Positions 1 to 8,767 of a stretch of DNA of 64,000 nt are shown here, in pieces. The stretch covers positions 168,195 through 232,194 of the forward strand of contig JAJRRO010000092.1 in assembly GCA_024279425.1 (NCBI GenBank), written 5' to 3'. This DNA is from Bacteroidota bacterium. Its GTDB lineage: Bacteria > Bacteroidota > Bacteroidia > Flavobacteriales > Flavobacteriaceae. The number at the start of each line of letters is the position of its first letter. Positions within the stretch are counted from its first letter, which is position 1. Below the pieces are notes generated by a model. That model was not told where the DNA came from and did no database searches. It saw only the letters and a program-made list of their open reading frames with translations. Made by a program: the position numbers and the translations under genes.

Positions 1-1003
1 GTTCCATAACATTATTCTTAATTTCTGGAACTTGGTTCAAAAACTCATTGATTCTCTTTTGAGAGGCTTCGGCACGTTGAATTATTGATGTCAGCCAACC
101 TACAATGGCAACGGGCCATGTCAACATGTTTACATAAAGGACGAACTCAGCAATAACCCCGACTGAGTCAATTTCACCATTGATATATTGTTGCCCTCCA
201 ATGTATATGACAAAAATGTTACTTATGCCAATAAGCAGGATCATTAAAGGGAAAAACCATGCATTTATTTTTGCGAGATCCATGCTTTTTTGCTTTCCTT
301 CCAATGCCAATGCCGTTAACTCAGCATTTATTTGAGGCTCAATAGCATAAGCCTTTATAACCGAAACTCCTGAAAAGATCTCTTGTGTAAATGTGGAAAG
401 CGACGAAAGGTATTCTTGTACCACCGTACTTCGCTTATGTATTATTTTGCTTATCTGATATATAAGAACAGAAAGTATGGGTAACGGAATCAAAGTATAA
501 GCGGCCAAGGTCGGAGCGGTTATGAACATTATCGGGATAATACATGCGAACAGGGTAACAGTGTTCATGCCATACATCAGGGCTGGCCCTGCATACATTC
601 TTACTTGTCCTATATCTTCACTAATGCGGTTCATGAGGTCACCCGTTCTATTCTTCTTATAGAAATTTAGGCTCAAGGACTGGTAATGATCAAATACCTC
701 ATTCTTTAAATCGAATTCTATGTATCGGGAAACGTAAATGATGGTTTGCCGCATTAAAAATGTGAAAAACCCCGATAATAGAGCGGCACCGACAATAATG
801 AGAATATATTCAAATAGTGTGCTTTTGGCTATTTCGGTCGATATTTCACCACCAATAAAATCTTCGACGACCCTAATTGATTTATTCGCATAGGACGGCA
901 TAACCAATTGAAATATTTTGGCGATTACGGTGATAACCATACCAACCAAAAGTTTTAACCAATATTTTTTGAAGTATTTGTTTAAATGTTTTAGTTCTTT
1001 CAT
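1..1003 (-). CDS. ABC exporter, transmembrane part (3' end cut by window)
   Basis: Partial gene read on the minus strand from ATG at 1003 (MKELKHLNKYFKKYWLKLL) to the window edge, so about 334 residues are visible. They form the N-terminal six-helix transmembrane domain of an MsbA/MdlB-type ABC exporter. The segment FYKKNRTGDLMNRISEDIG is the typical intracellular coupling-helix region, and hydrophobic helices lie around residues 15-35, 60-85, 140-165 and 250-300. The nucleotide-binding domain should follow outside the window. Substrate (lipid or drug) cannot be judged. The gene is divergent from nusB, with 179 bases between them. Confidence 0.85.
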   Translation of the reverse strand, partial: MKELKHLNKYFKKYWLKLLVGMVITVIAKIFQLVMPSYANKSIRVVEDFIGGEISTEIAKSTLFEYILIIVGAALLSGFFTFLMRQTIIYVSRYIEFDLKNEVFDHYQSLSLNFYKKNRTGDLMNRISEDIGQVRMYAGPALMYGMNTVTLFACIIPIMFITAPTLAAYTLIPLPILSVLIYQISKIIHKRSTVVQEYLSSLSTFTQEIFSGVSVIKAYAIEPQINAELTALALEGKQKSMDLAKINAWFFPLMILLIGISNIFVIYIGGQQYINGEIDSVGVIAEFVLYVNMLTWPVAIVGWLTSIIQRAEASQKRINEFLNQVPEIKNNVME

Positions 1004-1182
1004 AGAGCTGGTTAGCTATTCGGCCTTGTGTTTGTCCATTTGCCAAAGATAGAAGATTGCCTTAAAACCAAATGTTATAAAATATATAAATAAGATTATG
1101 ATCTAACTCTAGTAAGGATTAAAAATAGATTACTATTTTTACGCCCAGAAAGTAACACAATTCAATAAAAAGTTCTTTAAAC

Positions 1183-2130
1183 ATGCTTACAAGAAGGCAC
1201 ATTAGGGTAAAAGTAATGCAATGTATCTACGCCCTGACCCAATCAAAGGATGACTCCCTTGAAAAACAGGAGAAGTTTTTAAAAGTAAGTATTGAGAATA
1301 TGTATACCCTTTATTTGCTTGTGTTAAGCCTGTTCATTGAAGTCCAGCAACTAGCGGCGACCCAGGTACGACTTTCCTCAAAAAAATATCTTTCAAACAG
1401 CTCTGATGCGTTTCCCGATAAGGAAAGATTTGTAAACAATAGATTATTATTGCAATTGGTTGACAATGGTCCGCTGAAATCCGAACTCGAAAAAAGAAAA
1501 TTGAAGAATTGGTATTTGAATGAAGAATATGTAAAGCTCATTCATAAGGCAATTGTTGAAAGCAAGGTTTACCTAGATTACATGAACAAATCTTCCAATT
1601 CCTATCAAGAGGATAAAGAATTCATTAGCACGCTGTTTAAAGAGGTCATTGCACCTAATGAAAAGATATATGAATATTTTGAGGATGATAAACTGACATG
1701 GGTAGATGATGTACCTATTGTGAACACCTTTATTTTAAGGCAGTTTAAGAAAGTTAAGGAAGAACAGAATGATTCTTTCTTTTTGCCCAGATTGCTCAAA
1801 GATGATGAGGACATGAATTTTGCCAACAAACTTTTGACCAAAACCCTATTGAATAACAGCATGTGGGAAAAAGAGATTGAAGGTAAAACCCCGAACTGGG
1901 ACAAAGACCGAATAGCTGATATAGATTCCATTTTGTTGAAAATGGCGATTTGTGAGTTGTTGAATTTCCCTTCGATACCAGAGAAAGTCACGATTAACGA
2001 GTTTTTAGAGATAGCCAAGGAGTACTCAACACCTAAAAGCAGCATTTTTATAAATGGTATCCTGGATAAACTAGTGAAGGAGTATAAGACCGAAGGCAAA
2101 CTAAAAAAGGTGGGGCGGGGTCTATTATAA
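1183..2130 (+). CDS. nusB: Transcription antitermination protein NusB, long Bacteroidota form
   Basis: NusB binds boxA RNA with S10/NusE in the rRNA antitermination complex. The 315-residue product is about twice the usual 130-170. The C-terminal part (about residues 185-305, with KDRIADIDSILLKMAICELL and EFLEIAKEYSTPKSSIFING) is the helical NusB domain. The N-terminal half is an extension common in Flavobacteriia; its start LTRRHIRVKVMQCIYAL resembles the first NusB helix. ATG at 1183 is the first start in an open frame. The gene begins the nusB-DUF1573-yajC order that is conserved in this family. Confidence 0.92.
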   Translation: MLTRRHIRVKVMQCIYALTQSKDDSLEKQEKFLKVSIENMYTLYLLVLSLFIEVQQLAATQVRLSSKKYLSNSSDAFPDKERFVNNRLLLQLVDNGPLKSELEKRKLKNWYLNEEYVKLIHKAIVESKVYLDYMNKSSNSYQEDKEFISTLFKEVIAPNEKIYEYFEDDKLTWVDDVPIVNTFILRQFKKVKEEQNDSFFLPRLLKDDEDMNFANKLLTKTLLNNSMWEKEIEGKTPNWDKDRIADIDSILLKMAICELLNFPSIPEKVTINEFLEIAKEYSTPKSSIFINGILDKLVKEYKTEGKLKKVGRGLL

Positions 2131-2140
2131 ATTATTTCTT

Positions 2141-2148
2141 TAATTTTG
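2141..2148 (+). promoter_or_regulatory. Bacteroidota -7 box ahead of DUF1573 gene
   Basis: TAATTTTG matches the TAnnTTTG -7 consensus of Bacteroidota and ends 23 bases before the ATG at 2172. No clear TTG-type -33 element stands at the usual distance, so promoter use is inferred. Confidence 0.4.
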
Positions 2149-2171
2149 CAACGAATTAAAAATTTTGACAA

Positions 2172-2642
2172 ATGAAAAGAGCAATAGTAAGCCTAAGTCT
2201 TCTATCAATTATGGCCTTTGTTTCCTGTAAGGAGAATGCCTCAAGTAAAGTAAAAACAGATAATGTTGCGGTTGCCGCTGAAAGAGATGAAGCCTCAAAA
2301 CTGGTTCCTGTTATGGAATTCGAAAAAGCAGAGCATGATTTCGGAACTATTGAGCAAGGCACCCCCCAAGAGACGGTATTTATCTTTACCAATACAGGTA
2401 ATGCACCATTGATCATTACCAATGCAACAAGTAGCTGTGGTTGTACAGTTCCAAATCCTCCTAAAGAGCCAATTGCTCCAGGTAAAAAAGGGGAACTATT
2501 GGTTAAATTCAATGGGTCAGGGCAAAACCAAGTGACAAAAACCATTACCGTTACGGCCAACACGGCCAAAGGTTCAGAGCTTTTGAGAATAAAGGCTTTT
2601 GTCAACCCTAAGGGCGCAGCACCAGTAGGTCCTGTAAAATAA
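2172..2642 (+). CDS. DUF1573 lipoprotein
   Basis: This is a 156-residue exported protein. The N-terminus MKRAIVSLSLLSIMAFVSC is a lipoprotein signal with the acylated Cys at residue 19. The rest (about residues 50-150) is one DUF1573 domain, an immunoglobulin-like beta sandwich recognised by HDFGTIEQGTPQETVFIFTN and the SCGCTVP core. DUF1573 proteins are widespread in Bacteroidota between nusB and yajC, but their function is not established. It is probably anchored in the envelope. Confidence 0.88.
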   Translation: MKRAIVSLSLLSIMAFVSCKENASSKVKTDNVAVAAERDEASKLVPVMEFEKAEHDFGTIEQGTPQETVFIFTNTGNAPLIITNATSSCGCTVPNPPKEPIAPGKKGELLVKFNGSGQNQVTKTITVTANTAKGSELLRIKAFVNPKGAAPVGPVK

Positions 2643-2668
2643 GTAAGATTTAATTTTAAATATATAGA

Positions 2669-2962
2669 ATGGGAAGTGGTAATATAATGGATTTTCTCCC
2701 GATGATATTGATTTTTGTGGTGGCGTATTTTTTTATGATACGGCCGCAAATGAAGCGTCAAAAAGATGAGAAAAAGTTTGCGGCAAAATTAAAAAGGGGA
2801 GATAAGATCATCACAAAAAGTGGTCTTCACGGCAAAGTGATAGATCTCAATGAAAAAGATGCCTCCTGTGTCATTGAAACTATGGCTGGGAAGCTAAAAT
2901 TTGATCGTTCGGCAATATCGATGGAAATGAGTAAAAAGCTGAATCCACCCGCTGCAAAATAG
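2669..2962 (+). CDS. yajC: Sec translocon accessory subunit YajC
   Basis: This 97-residue membrane protein has one N-terminal helix (PMILIFVVAYFFMIRPQMKR, about residues 10-30). A charged cytosolic domain follows, with the YajC pattern KRGDKIITKSGLHGKV. YajC associates with SecDF-SecYEG in protein export. It lies 26 bases after the DUF1573 gene and is probably cotranscribed with it. A strong hairpin terminator follows at 2995-3017. Confidence 0.93.
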   Translation: MGSGNIMDFLPMILIFVVAYFFMIRPQMKRQKDEKKFAAKLKRGDKIITKSGLHGKVIDLNEKDASCVIETMAGKLKFDRSAISMEMSKKLNPPAAK

Positions 2963-2994
2963 ATAAAGATTTACCGTCAAATAACCTTAAAAAT

Positions 2995-3017
2995 CCGATT
3001 GCGAAATCGGCTTTTTT
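2995..3017 (+). terminator. Rho-independent terminator after yajC
   Basis: The hairpin CCGATT-GCGA-AATCGG is a perfect 6-bp stem with a 4-base loop, followed by C and six T. It closes the nusB-DUF1573-yajC unit. Confidence 0.8.
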
Positions 3018-3071
3018 GTGCTTGAACCTGAACAGGAATCGTTATATTCATACCTTACTAAATTATAAGAT

Positions 3072-4421
3072 ATGTACCACGATAGACGAAATTTCATTAA
3101 GAAAAGTTCATTGGTTCTGGCCGGCTCTGGAGCAGCGTTTTTATTTCCTATAGAACTTCTGGCGACACTGCGTAAAAAGGTAGGTCCCAACGATACGATC
3201 AATGTTGGCTTAATAGGCTGTAATGGGATGGGTTTTAGCGATCTTACCTCAATGTTGAAAATCAGTGAAGTCAATGTAATTGCTCTTTGTGATGTAGATG
3301 AGGATGTGCTCAAATCTAGAACTTTGGATCTGGATAAAGCCGGAATTAAAAAACCGAAATGGTACAAGGACTATAGGAAATTACTTGAGAACAAGGATAT
3401 AGATGTAGTGGTCATAGGAACACCGGATCACTGGCATTGCTTGCAATTAACCGACGCTCTTCAAGCGGGTAAAGACGTCTATTGCGAGAAACCAATTGCC
3501 AACTCTATTCAAGAGGCTAATATCATGTTAAACCATGTTGGGGCAAGTGACCGTATTGTACAGATTGGGCAATGGCAAAGAAGCCAACCACATTTCGTGG
3601 AGGCTATAAATTATGTGCATTCTGGCAAGCTGGGAGAAATACGTTTGGCAAAGGCCTGGGCATACCAAGGTTGGATGAGTCCCGTGCCTGTTGTTTCTGA
3701 TGCTCCTGTGCCACAGGGGGTAGATTATGATATGTGGTTGGGCCCTGCTTCGAAAAGGCCTTTTAACAAGAACAGGTTTCATTTCAGCTTCAGATGGTTT
3801 TGGGATTATGCAGGTGGATTAATGACCGATTGGGGGGTTCATTTAATAGATTACGCCTTGTATGGGATGAAAGTAGGAATGCCAAAATCCGTCATGGCCT
3901 TGGGCGGTAAATTTGCATATCCCGATGATGCTTCAGAAACGCCTGATACATTGCAGACGGTTTTTGAATACGAAGGTTTTTCAATCTTATGGGAACATGC
4001 CACAGGTATAGATGGTGGTAATTATGGGCGAAATCATGGCATCGCATTTATTGGGAATAATGGCACTTTGGTACTTGATCGTGGCGGTTGGGAGGTTATT
4101 GCCGAAAATGAATTCAAGGGCTGGGGTAAGGAACCTGGCAAACGTATGGAAAGTATCCCAATACAACAAAGCAAAGGCAGTGGTTTGGATTTGCATACTG
4201 TTAACTTTATTGAGGCCGTCAAAAGTAGGGATACCTCCTCATTGAATGCGCCTATCGAAGTTGGTTATGATGCTGCTATGGTATCCCATATGGGTAATGT
4301 TGCCTTCAAATCTGGGGATAGGATTTATTGGGATGAAACAACAGGGAAATTTAAGCAAGAATCTGCAAATGAGTTCTTAAAGGCGACGTATCACAACGGT
4401 TGGAAATTGCCAAGGATTTGA
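3072..4421 (+). CDS. Tat-exported Gfo/Idh/MocA family oxidoreductase
   Basis: This 449-residue NAD(P)-dependent sugar or polyol oxidoreductase has a twin-arginine leader (RRNFIKKSSLVLAGSGAAF, RR at 5-6), so it is folded in the cytoplasm and exported with its cofactor. The Rossmann segment VGLIGCNGMG is at residues 45-54, and the family EKP motif at 139-141 (YCEKPIANS). The C-terminal half is the GFO_IDH_MocA_C2 alpha/beta domain. Tat-exported members are common in Bacteroidota beside DUF1080 proteins and act on glycosides, for example by 3-keto-sugar chemistry. The exact substrate is unknown. The gene stands alone between two terminators. Confidence 0.88.
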   Translation: MYHDRRNFIKKSSLVLAGSGAAFLFPIELLATLRKKVGPNDTINVGLIGCNGMGFSDLTSMLKISEVNVIALCDVDEDVLKSRTLDLDKAGIKKPKWYKDYRKLLENKDIDVVVIGTPDHWHCLQLTDALQAGKDVYCEKPIANSIQEANIMLNHVGASDRIVQIGQWQRSQPHFVEAINYVHSGKLGEIRLAKAWAYQGWMSPVPVVSDAPVPQGVDYDMWLGPASKRPFNKNRFHFSFRWFWDYAGGLMTDWGVHLIDYALYGMKVGMPKSVMALGGKFAYPDDASETPDTLQTVFEYEGFSILWEHATGIDGGNYGRNHGIAFIGNNGTLVLDRGGWEVIAENEFKGWGKEPGKRMESIPIQQSKGSGLDLHTVNFIEAVKSRDTSSLNAPIEVGYDAAMVSHMGNVAFKSGDRIYWDETTGKFKQESANEFLKATYHNGWKLPRI

Positions 4422-4440
4422 TTTAGTTTTGTATGAAATA

Positions 4441-4466
4441 GGGATTGTCGCTAAAGCGGGAATCCC
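4441..4466. terminator. Hairpin between convergent genes
   Basis: GGGATT pairs with AATCCC around an inner CGC-TAAA-GCG stem, between the stop codons of the oxidoreductase (plus) and the YdeI-like gene (minus). The plus side is followed by CCTTATTTT. It is probably a shared terminator with a weak T tract. Confidence 0.45.
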
Positions 4467-4468
4467 CC

Positions 4469-5065
4469 TTATTTTCGGTATTTATCATTAAGTCCAACAC
4501 CTTGGTCGATCATAGGGATGATTTTTGTTAGTCTTGCCAATTTTGTTTGATCCTGTTTGGCATATGCAATATATTCGCAAAAGTCCCTTTGTTTGTAGGG
4601 CGAAGAAGCGTTGAAGGCTTCCATGACGTTAGGATTCTTTTCAAGTTCGGTTCTCAAAAGGTCAGGAATTTCAGCTTTGACAGTTTTGTTCTTTTCGGGC
4701 ATTACCCTCAACCCCTTTTTCTGGTTTTCAATGGCTTCATTCATGTAGGCCAATACAGTTACCTTGTCAAAAGTGTTTGATTTGAATTTCCAATGACGCA
4801 TGGCTTTGGTCTTCCCTTCTTGGGCATTTTCCAATATTTTTTTGGGGTCGGATAAAAACACCCCATTAAAAAACCACAATCCAAAATGATTCTTGAAGGC
4901 CATAATGCCCAATACGTTTTTACCGTCTATCGTGTAAATCGGTGCCCCCCATTTATAATTTTCGGCCAACTCGGTCTTAAGGGCTAATTCCCTAAGTTTT
5001 GCAATGCCCTCCAGAAATGGATTTTCTTTGGCGAAATAGGTTTCTATTTTTTCTGAATTATCCAT
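4469..5065 (-). CDS. YdeI/OmdA-like DUF1801 protein
   Basis: A 198-residue protein. I chose ATG at 5065 (MDNSEKIETYF) because the frame upstream overlaps pepT and has no plausible N-terminus. The DUF1801 domain covers about residues 15-115 (ENYKWGAPIYTIDGKNVLGI, FKNHFGLWFFNGV). The C-terminal YdeI-type helical part has the pattern PYKQRDFCEYIAYAKQDQTKLARLTKIIPMI cut into helices. The family is cytosolic and of unclear function. The gene starts 4 bases after the pepT stop, so the two are probably cotranscribed. Confidence 0.8.
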   Translation of the reverse strand: MDNSEKIETYFAKENPFLEGIAKLRELALKTELAENYKWGAPIYTIDGKNVLGIMAFKNHFGLWFFNGVFLSDPKKILENAQEGKTKAMRHWKFKSNTFDKVTVLAYMNEAIENQKKGLRVMPEKNKTVKAEIPDLLRTELEKNPNVMEAFNASSPYKQRDFCEYIAYAKQDQTKLARLTKIIPMIDQGVGLNDKYRK

Positions 5066-5069
5066 AAAA

Positions 5070-6296
5070 TCAGACTTGGCCAGCAGTGATTTCGCAAATT
5101 TTAACGATAACCTCAACTGCTTTTTGCATACTTTCCACAGGAACATATTCGTATTTACCATGAAAGTTATGACCACCTGCAAAGATATTGGGACAGGGCA
5201 GGCCCATAAAGCTCAATTGGGATCCATCGGTACCTCCCCTGATAGGTTTTATAATAGGGGTAATGCCAATTGTTTCCATCGCTTCTTTTGCAATCTCCAC
5301 GATATGAAAAGCAGGTTCTATTTTTCCCCGCATATTGTAATATTGGTCCGTTATTATCAGTTCAATGCAATTGTTGTGATCGTTATTTAATTTTTTGGCG
5401 ATTTTACGCAACAAGTCTTTCCGCTTCTCAAAATGTGATTTATCATGGTCTCGGATGATTAATTCAAATTCTGCATGCTCAATCTCACCTTGAAAATGAT
5501 GAACATGAAAAAAACCTTGCCTGCCACTAGTGCATTGCGGTGTTTCTTCTGGAGGTAGAATCGCAATGAACTCATTGGCGATACTTATGGCATTGACCAT
5601 TTTTCCTTTCGCGTAACCCGGATGTACACTTTTACCTTTTATAACTACTTTGGCACCAGCTGCATTGAAATTCTCATATTCCAATTCCCCTACTTGGCTT
5701 CCGTCAACAGTATAGGCCCAATCAGCACCAAATTTTACCACATCGAATTTATGCGCTCCGCGACCTATTTCCTCATCAGGGGTGAAGGCAACTTTAACTT
5801 CGCCATGTTTTATTTCCGGGTGCTGGATAATAAATTCCATGGCAGTCACAATCTCAGCAATTCCAGCTTTGTCATCTGCTCCAAGTAACGTCGTCCCATC
5901 TGTGGTGATTAGGGTCTGACCTTTATAAAGCAATAGGTCTTCAAAATAATCGGGAGATAAAATGATATTTTCCTGAGCGTTCAGAACAATATCCTTTCCG
6001 TCATAATTTCTTATAATTTGTGGTTTTATATCAGTGCTAGAGAAATCAGGGGTAGTGTCAAAATGCGAAATAAACCCGATTGTAGGAGTAGGCTTATCCA
6101 TATTGCTTGGTAAAGTGGCCATGATGTAAGCATTATCATCTATAGTTACATCCTTTAAACCTATGCGTTCCAATTCGTAAGCCAATTCCGTGGCCAAATT
6201 CCACTGTTTTTCCGTACTTGGTGTGGTATCTGAGTTGGGATCGCTCTGGGTATCAACAGTCACATATCCCAGAAATCGTTCTATAAGCTGTTGCAT
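5070..6296 (-). CDS. pepT: Peptidase T (tripeptide aminopeptidase)
   Basis: A 408-residue M20B zinc peptidase that removes N-terminal residues from tripeptides in the cytosol. Visible metal ligands and neighbours: H78 and D80 in SHFDTTPDF, D141 in LGADDKAG, the catalytic Glu pair 175-176 in TPDEEIGRG, and a late His in FAGGHNFHGKYE. The length equals that of characterised PepT (about 408-410). It is followed immediately by the YdeI-like gene. Confidence 0.95.
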   Translation of the reverse strand: MQQLIERFLGYVTVDTQSDPNSDTTPSTEKQWNLATELAYELERIGLKDVTIDDNAYIMATLPSNMDKPTPTIGFISHFDTTPDFSSTDIKPQIIRNYDGKDIVLNAQENIILSPDYFEDLLLYKGQTLITTDGTTLLGADDKAGIAEIVTAMEFIIQHPEIKHGEVKVAFTPDEEIGRGAHKFDVVKFGADWAYTVDGSQVGELEYENFNAAGAKVVIKGKSVHPGYAKGKMVNAISIANEFIAILPPEETPQCTSGRQGFFHVHHFQGEIEHAEFELIIRDHDKSHFEKRKDLLRKIAKKLNNDHNNCIELIITDQYYNMRGKIEPAFHIVEIAKEAMETIGITPIIKPIRGGTDGSQLSFMGLPCPNIFAGGHNFHGKYEYVPVESMQKAVEVIVKICEITAGQV

Positions 6297-6373
6297 CTAA
6301 AAAGAATTTGCTCAAAAATACAGATTATTATTAGTATTTTGGTTTAAGAATATGTGATTCAAAAGGCTAGTAT

Positions 6374-6820
6374 ATGAAGGCTATGGTTTTTAATTTTTCA
6401 ATATTGCTCTACCTATCAGCAATAGGCAATTTAATGGCTCAGAAAGATTGTGTTCTTGGTGTGGGCATCACCAAAAATGAGACAATTATCGAGGTTTTTC
6501 AGCTAAATCAGGAACAAGCGGGGCAAATGACGAATTTTAGTGCCGAACTTAAGTATAGAAATGAAATATTGAATAATCAGGCAAAAAATATGATGAAGCG
6601 CCACCCACAAGGTACGGTTGCTGAATTAACGGTATTGGCCGAGAAATATAATGTGATTCGGGATAGTATGGAACGTATTCAAAGAATGATAGACATGAGG
6701 ACATTAAAATTGTTCAATAAGAAACAGTATGAGAGATACTTGGTGCTTTGCGATGAGGCCTTCCGTCAACCTTTAAGAGTAATTCCTATGCGTTATAGAG
6801 ACAGTATTCCTCAAGAGTGA
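6374..6820 (+). CDS. Small exported hypothetical protein
   Basis: A 148-residue protein with a signal peptide (FNFSILLYLSAIGNLMA, cut likely before QKDC). The mature part is charged and helical, with two stretches like Spy/CpxP or Flavobacteriia periplasmic helical proteins: QLNQEQAGQMTNFSAELKYR and LFNKKQYERYLVLCDEA. ATG at 6383 is an equally good start. It is divergent from pepT and upstream of pyrD. I do not recognise a named family, and the function is unknown. Confidence 0.6.
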   Translation: MKAMVFNFSILLYLSAIGNLMAQKDCVLGVGITKNETIIEVFQLNQEQAGQMTNFSAELKYRNEILNNQAKNMMKRHPQGTVAELTVLAEKYNVIRDSMERIQRMIDMRTLKLFNKKQYERYLVLCDEAFRQPLRVIPMRYRDSIPQE

Positions 6821-6881
6821 TATTAATTTTTGTATGTTGACAAAATTGCCGGGGATACCGTAAATACTAATATTGAGTTTG

Positions 6882-6889
6882 TACTTTTG
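6882..6889 (+). promoter_or_regulatory. -7 box ahead of pyrD
   Basis: TACTTTTG matches TAnnTTTG and ends 20 bases before the pyrD ATG. No matching -33 box was found. Confidence 0.4.
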
Positions 6890-6909
6890 TCTAAACTTTA
6901 CTTTCCTCC

Positions 6910-7944
6910 ATGTATAAGATTTTAGTTCGCCCCATACTTTTTCTTCTAGACCCAGAAAAGGTACACCATTTGACTTTTTTAATGCTTCGATTTTTTGGAA
7001 AAATCGGGCTATCCTCTTTGTTTAAATCTCTCTACGTCATCGAAGATAAGCGATTAGAACGAGAGGTGTTTGGACTTAAGTTTAAAAACCCAGTGGGTCT
7101 AGCGGCCGGTTTCGACAAAGACGCAAAATTGTTCAATGAGCTTTCTGATTTTGGATTTGGGTTTGTAGAGATAGGAACCCTTACTCCAAAACCCCAAGAT
7201 GGCAATACCAAAAAGCGACTCTTTCGATTAAAGGTTGACCAGGCTATTATTAATCGAATGGGGTTTAATAATAAGGGGGTGTTTGATGCTGTGGAGCGAT
7301 TAAAAAAGAAGCACAATGTACTTATCGGTGGCAATATTGGCAAGAACAAGAGTACGCCAAACGATAAGGCCATTAAGGACTACCTTATTTGTTTTGATGC
7401 CCTTTTTGAGTATGTGGATTATTTTGTGGTAAATGTAAGCTCTCCCAACACCCCTGGATTAAGGGAACTTCAGGATAGAGAACCATTAACGGCCCTGCTC
7501 AAGGAGCTGAAAAAAGAGAATGGAAAAATGGCTTTGAAATGCAATGGTTCTGAAAAACCAATATTGCTTAAAATCGCTCCCGATTTGACTGACAATCAAT
7601 TGATGGACATTATTAAAATAGTGAAGCATACAAAGATTGATGGAATTATAGCCACCAATACGACTATAGCCCGTGAAGGACTTAAATCTTTATATATAGA
7701 GACCGAAGAAAAAGGAGGACTCAGTGGTAAACCATTGACCAAAAGAAGTACTGAAGTAATTCGGTTTTTGGCTGAGAAGAGCAACAAGGCATTTCCAATT
7801 ATTGGGGTTGGTGGAATACATTCTGCAGAAGATGCCATAGAAAAATTGGAAGCCGGTGCCGATTTGGTCCAGCTTTATACAGGGTTCATATATGAAGGTC
7901 CTGCCTTGATCAAAAGAATCAATAAGGCAATCCTGGCCAAGTAA
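6910..7944 (+). CDS. pyrD: Dihydroorotate dehydrogenase, quinone type (class 2)
   Basis: A 344-residue FMN enzyme that oxidises dihydroorotate to orotate in pyrimidine synthesis and passes electrons to quinone at the inner membrane. The N-terminal helices (residues 1-45) are the membrane-associating segment of class 2 enzymes. Signatures are [26 protein letters not shown] (with the catalytic Ser of class 2) and [13 protein letters not shown]. It is convergent with the Dabb-domain gene, with 12 bases between stops. Confidence 0.95.
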   Translation: MYKILVRPILFLLDPEKVHHLTFLMLRFFGKIGLSSLFKSLYVIEDKRLEREVFGLKFKNPVGLAAGFDKDAKLFNELSDFGFGFVEIGTLTPKPQDGNTKKRLFRLKVDQAIINRMGFNNKGVFDAVERLKKKHNVLIGGNIGKNKSTPNDKAIKDYLICFDALFEYVDYFVVNVSSPNTPGLRELQDREPLTALLKELKKENGKMALKCNGSEKPILLKIAPDLTDNQLMDIIKIVKHTKIDGIIATNTTIAREGLKSLYIETEEKGGLSGKPLTKRSTEVIRFLAEKSNKAFPIIGVGGIHSAEDAIEKLEAGADLVQLYTGFIYEGPALIKRINKAILAK

Positions 7945-7956
7945 GCTGTTTTCCAG

Positions 7957-8379
7957 TTAGTGTGAAGCCCAATAGTCAATGACAAGCACATCACCTAAAT
8001 GAGGGGTAAGAACTTGTCCAAATGCTTTATGGTCCGGATGTGGAAGGTAAATGGACCGATCTTCCTCACTGTTGAAAGTTAGAAAAAAACAATGCGTAAA
8101 TCCTTTGTCCAAACCCTCTGGGCTATTGTTCAGCCCCCATTCATAGGACTTTATTTGTGGTATCTTTGAGGGTAGTGCGGCAAAAGCCGTTTCAACTTTC
8201 TTAATGTTCGCCGAGGATGTTCCTTCTTTGAATTTGAATAGCACTACATGGCGTAATACACTGTCCTGTTTTTTGTACATATCAAATTTTGATGATTGTT
8301 GCTTTTCCAATATAGGATTCAAAAGGCCTAGTACTAAAAAAGCAAATAAGGTACTTAATGAAATATATATGATTTTCAT
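7957..8379 (-). CDS. Dabb (stress-responsive A/B barrel) domain protein
   Basis: A 140-residue protein. Residues 1-22 form an N-terminal hydrophobic anchor or signal (IIYISLSTLFAFLVLGLL). About residues 43-138 are a Dabb dimeric alpha/beta barrel domain (LRHVVLFKFKEGTSSANI, CFFLTFNSEEDRSIYLPHPDH, DVLVIDYWA). Dabb proteins are small and mostly uncharacterised, and exported versions with this layout are common in Bacteroidota. The start ATG at 8379 is clear. Confidence 0.82.
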   Translation of the reverse strand: MKIIYISLSTLFAFLVLGLLNPILEKQQSSKFDMYKKQDSVLRHVVLFKFKEGTSSANIKKVETAFAALPSKIPQIKSYEWGLNNSPEGLDKGFTHCFFLTFNSEEDRSIYLPHPDHKAFGQVLTPHLGDVLVIDYWASH

Positions 8380-8767
8380 GCGAAATATTTTCCGTAAGAT
8401 ATAAAAAATAAGGGTTTCTGTCTTGATTTGTAGTTTACAAACTAAAATCTATTCCAATTGAATTAAGAAATACTTTCTGCCTTTGTGATTGCTTAGGTGT
8501 TGTGCCTAGACCAGACAATCATGTTTTAAAGCAAAGTGTCGTCAATGGTCTAAAATATGGGATAGCAACCGTGTCTGGTCTCTGTTAGTTTTCGTTGTTT
8601 TTGGTGATAGCCTCGTTATTAGGGAGTATATCGTTTTATATTATAGGCAATTCCCAAGTCGGACATTTTTTAAAATGACTCTAAATAGTGGTCTTTGTAG
8701 GTAGAGTGTCATTTATGGTATTATCGAATAAATAATGTAATTTTGAATAAGAATCTCAGTAAAATAA
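8380..8767. other. Gene-free stretch with a spaced inverted repeat
   Basis: No coding frame is supported in these 388 bases. They contain a perfect 10-bp inverted repeat (AGACCAGACA at 8508-8517, TGTCTGGTCT at 8572-8581), a short palindrome TAGTTTACAAACTA near 8430, and the -7 box of the next gene. Confidence 0.5.
8738..8745 (+). promoter_or_regulatory. -7 box ahead of HMG-CoA lyase gene
   Basis: TAATTTTG fits the TAnnTTTG consensus, ending 22 bases before the ATG at 8768. Confidence 0.4.

Noticed and set aside
5066..5182. 39-codon N-terminal extension of the YdeI-like protein
   Set aside because: It overlaps the 3' end of pepT, and ATG at 5065 starts directly at the family N-terminus.
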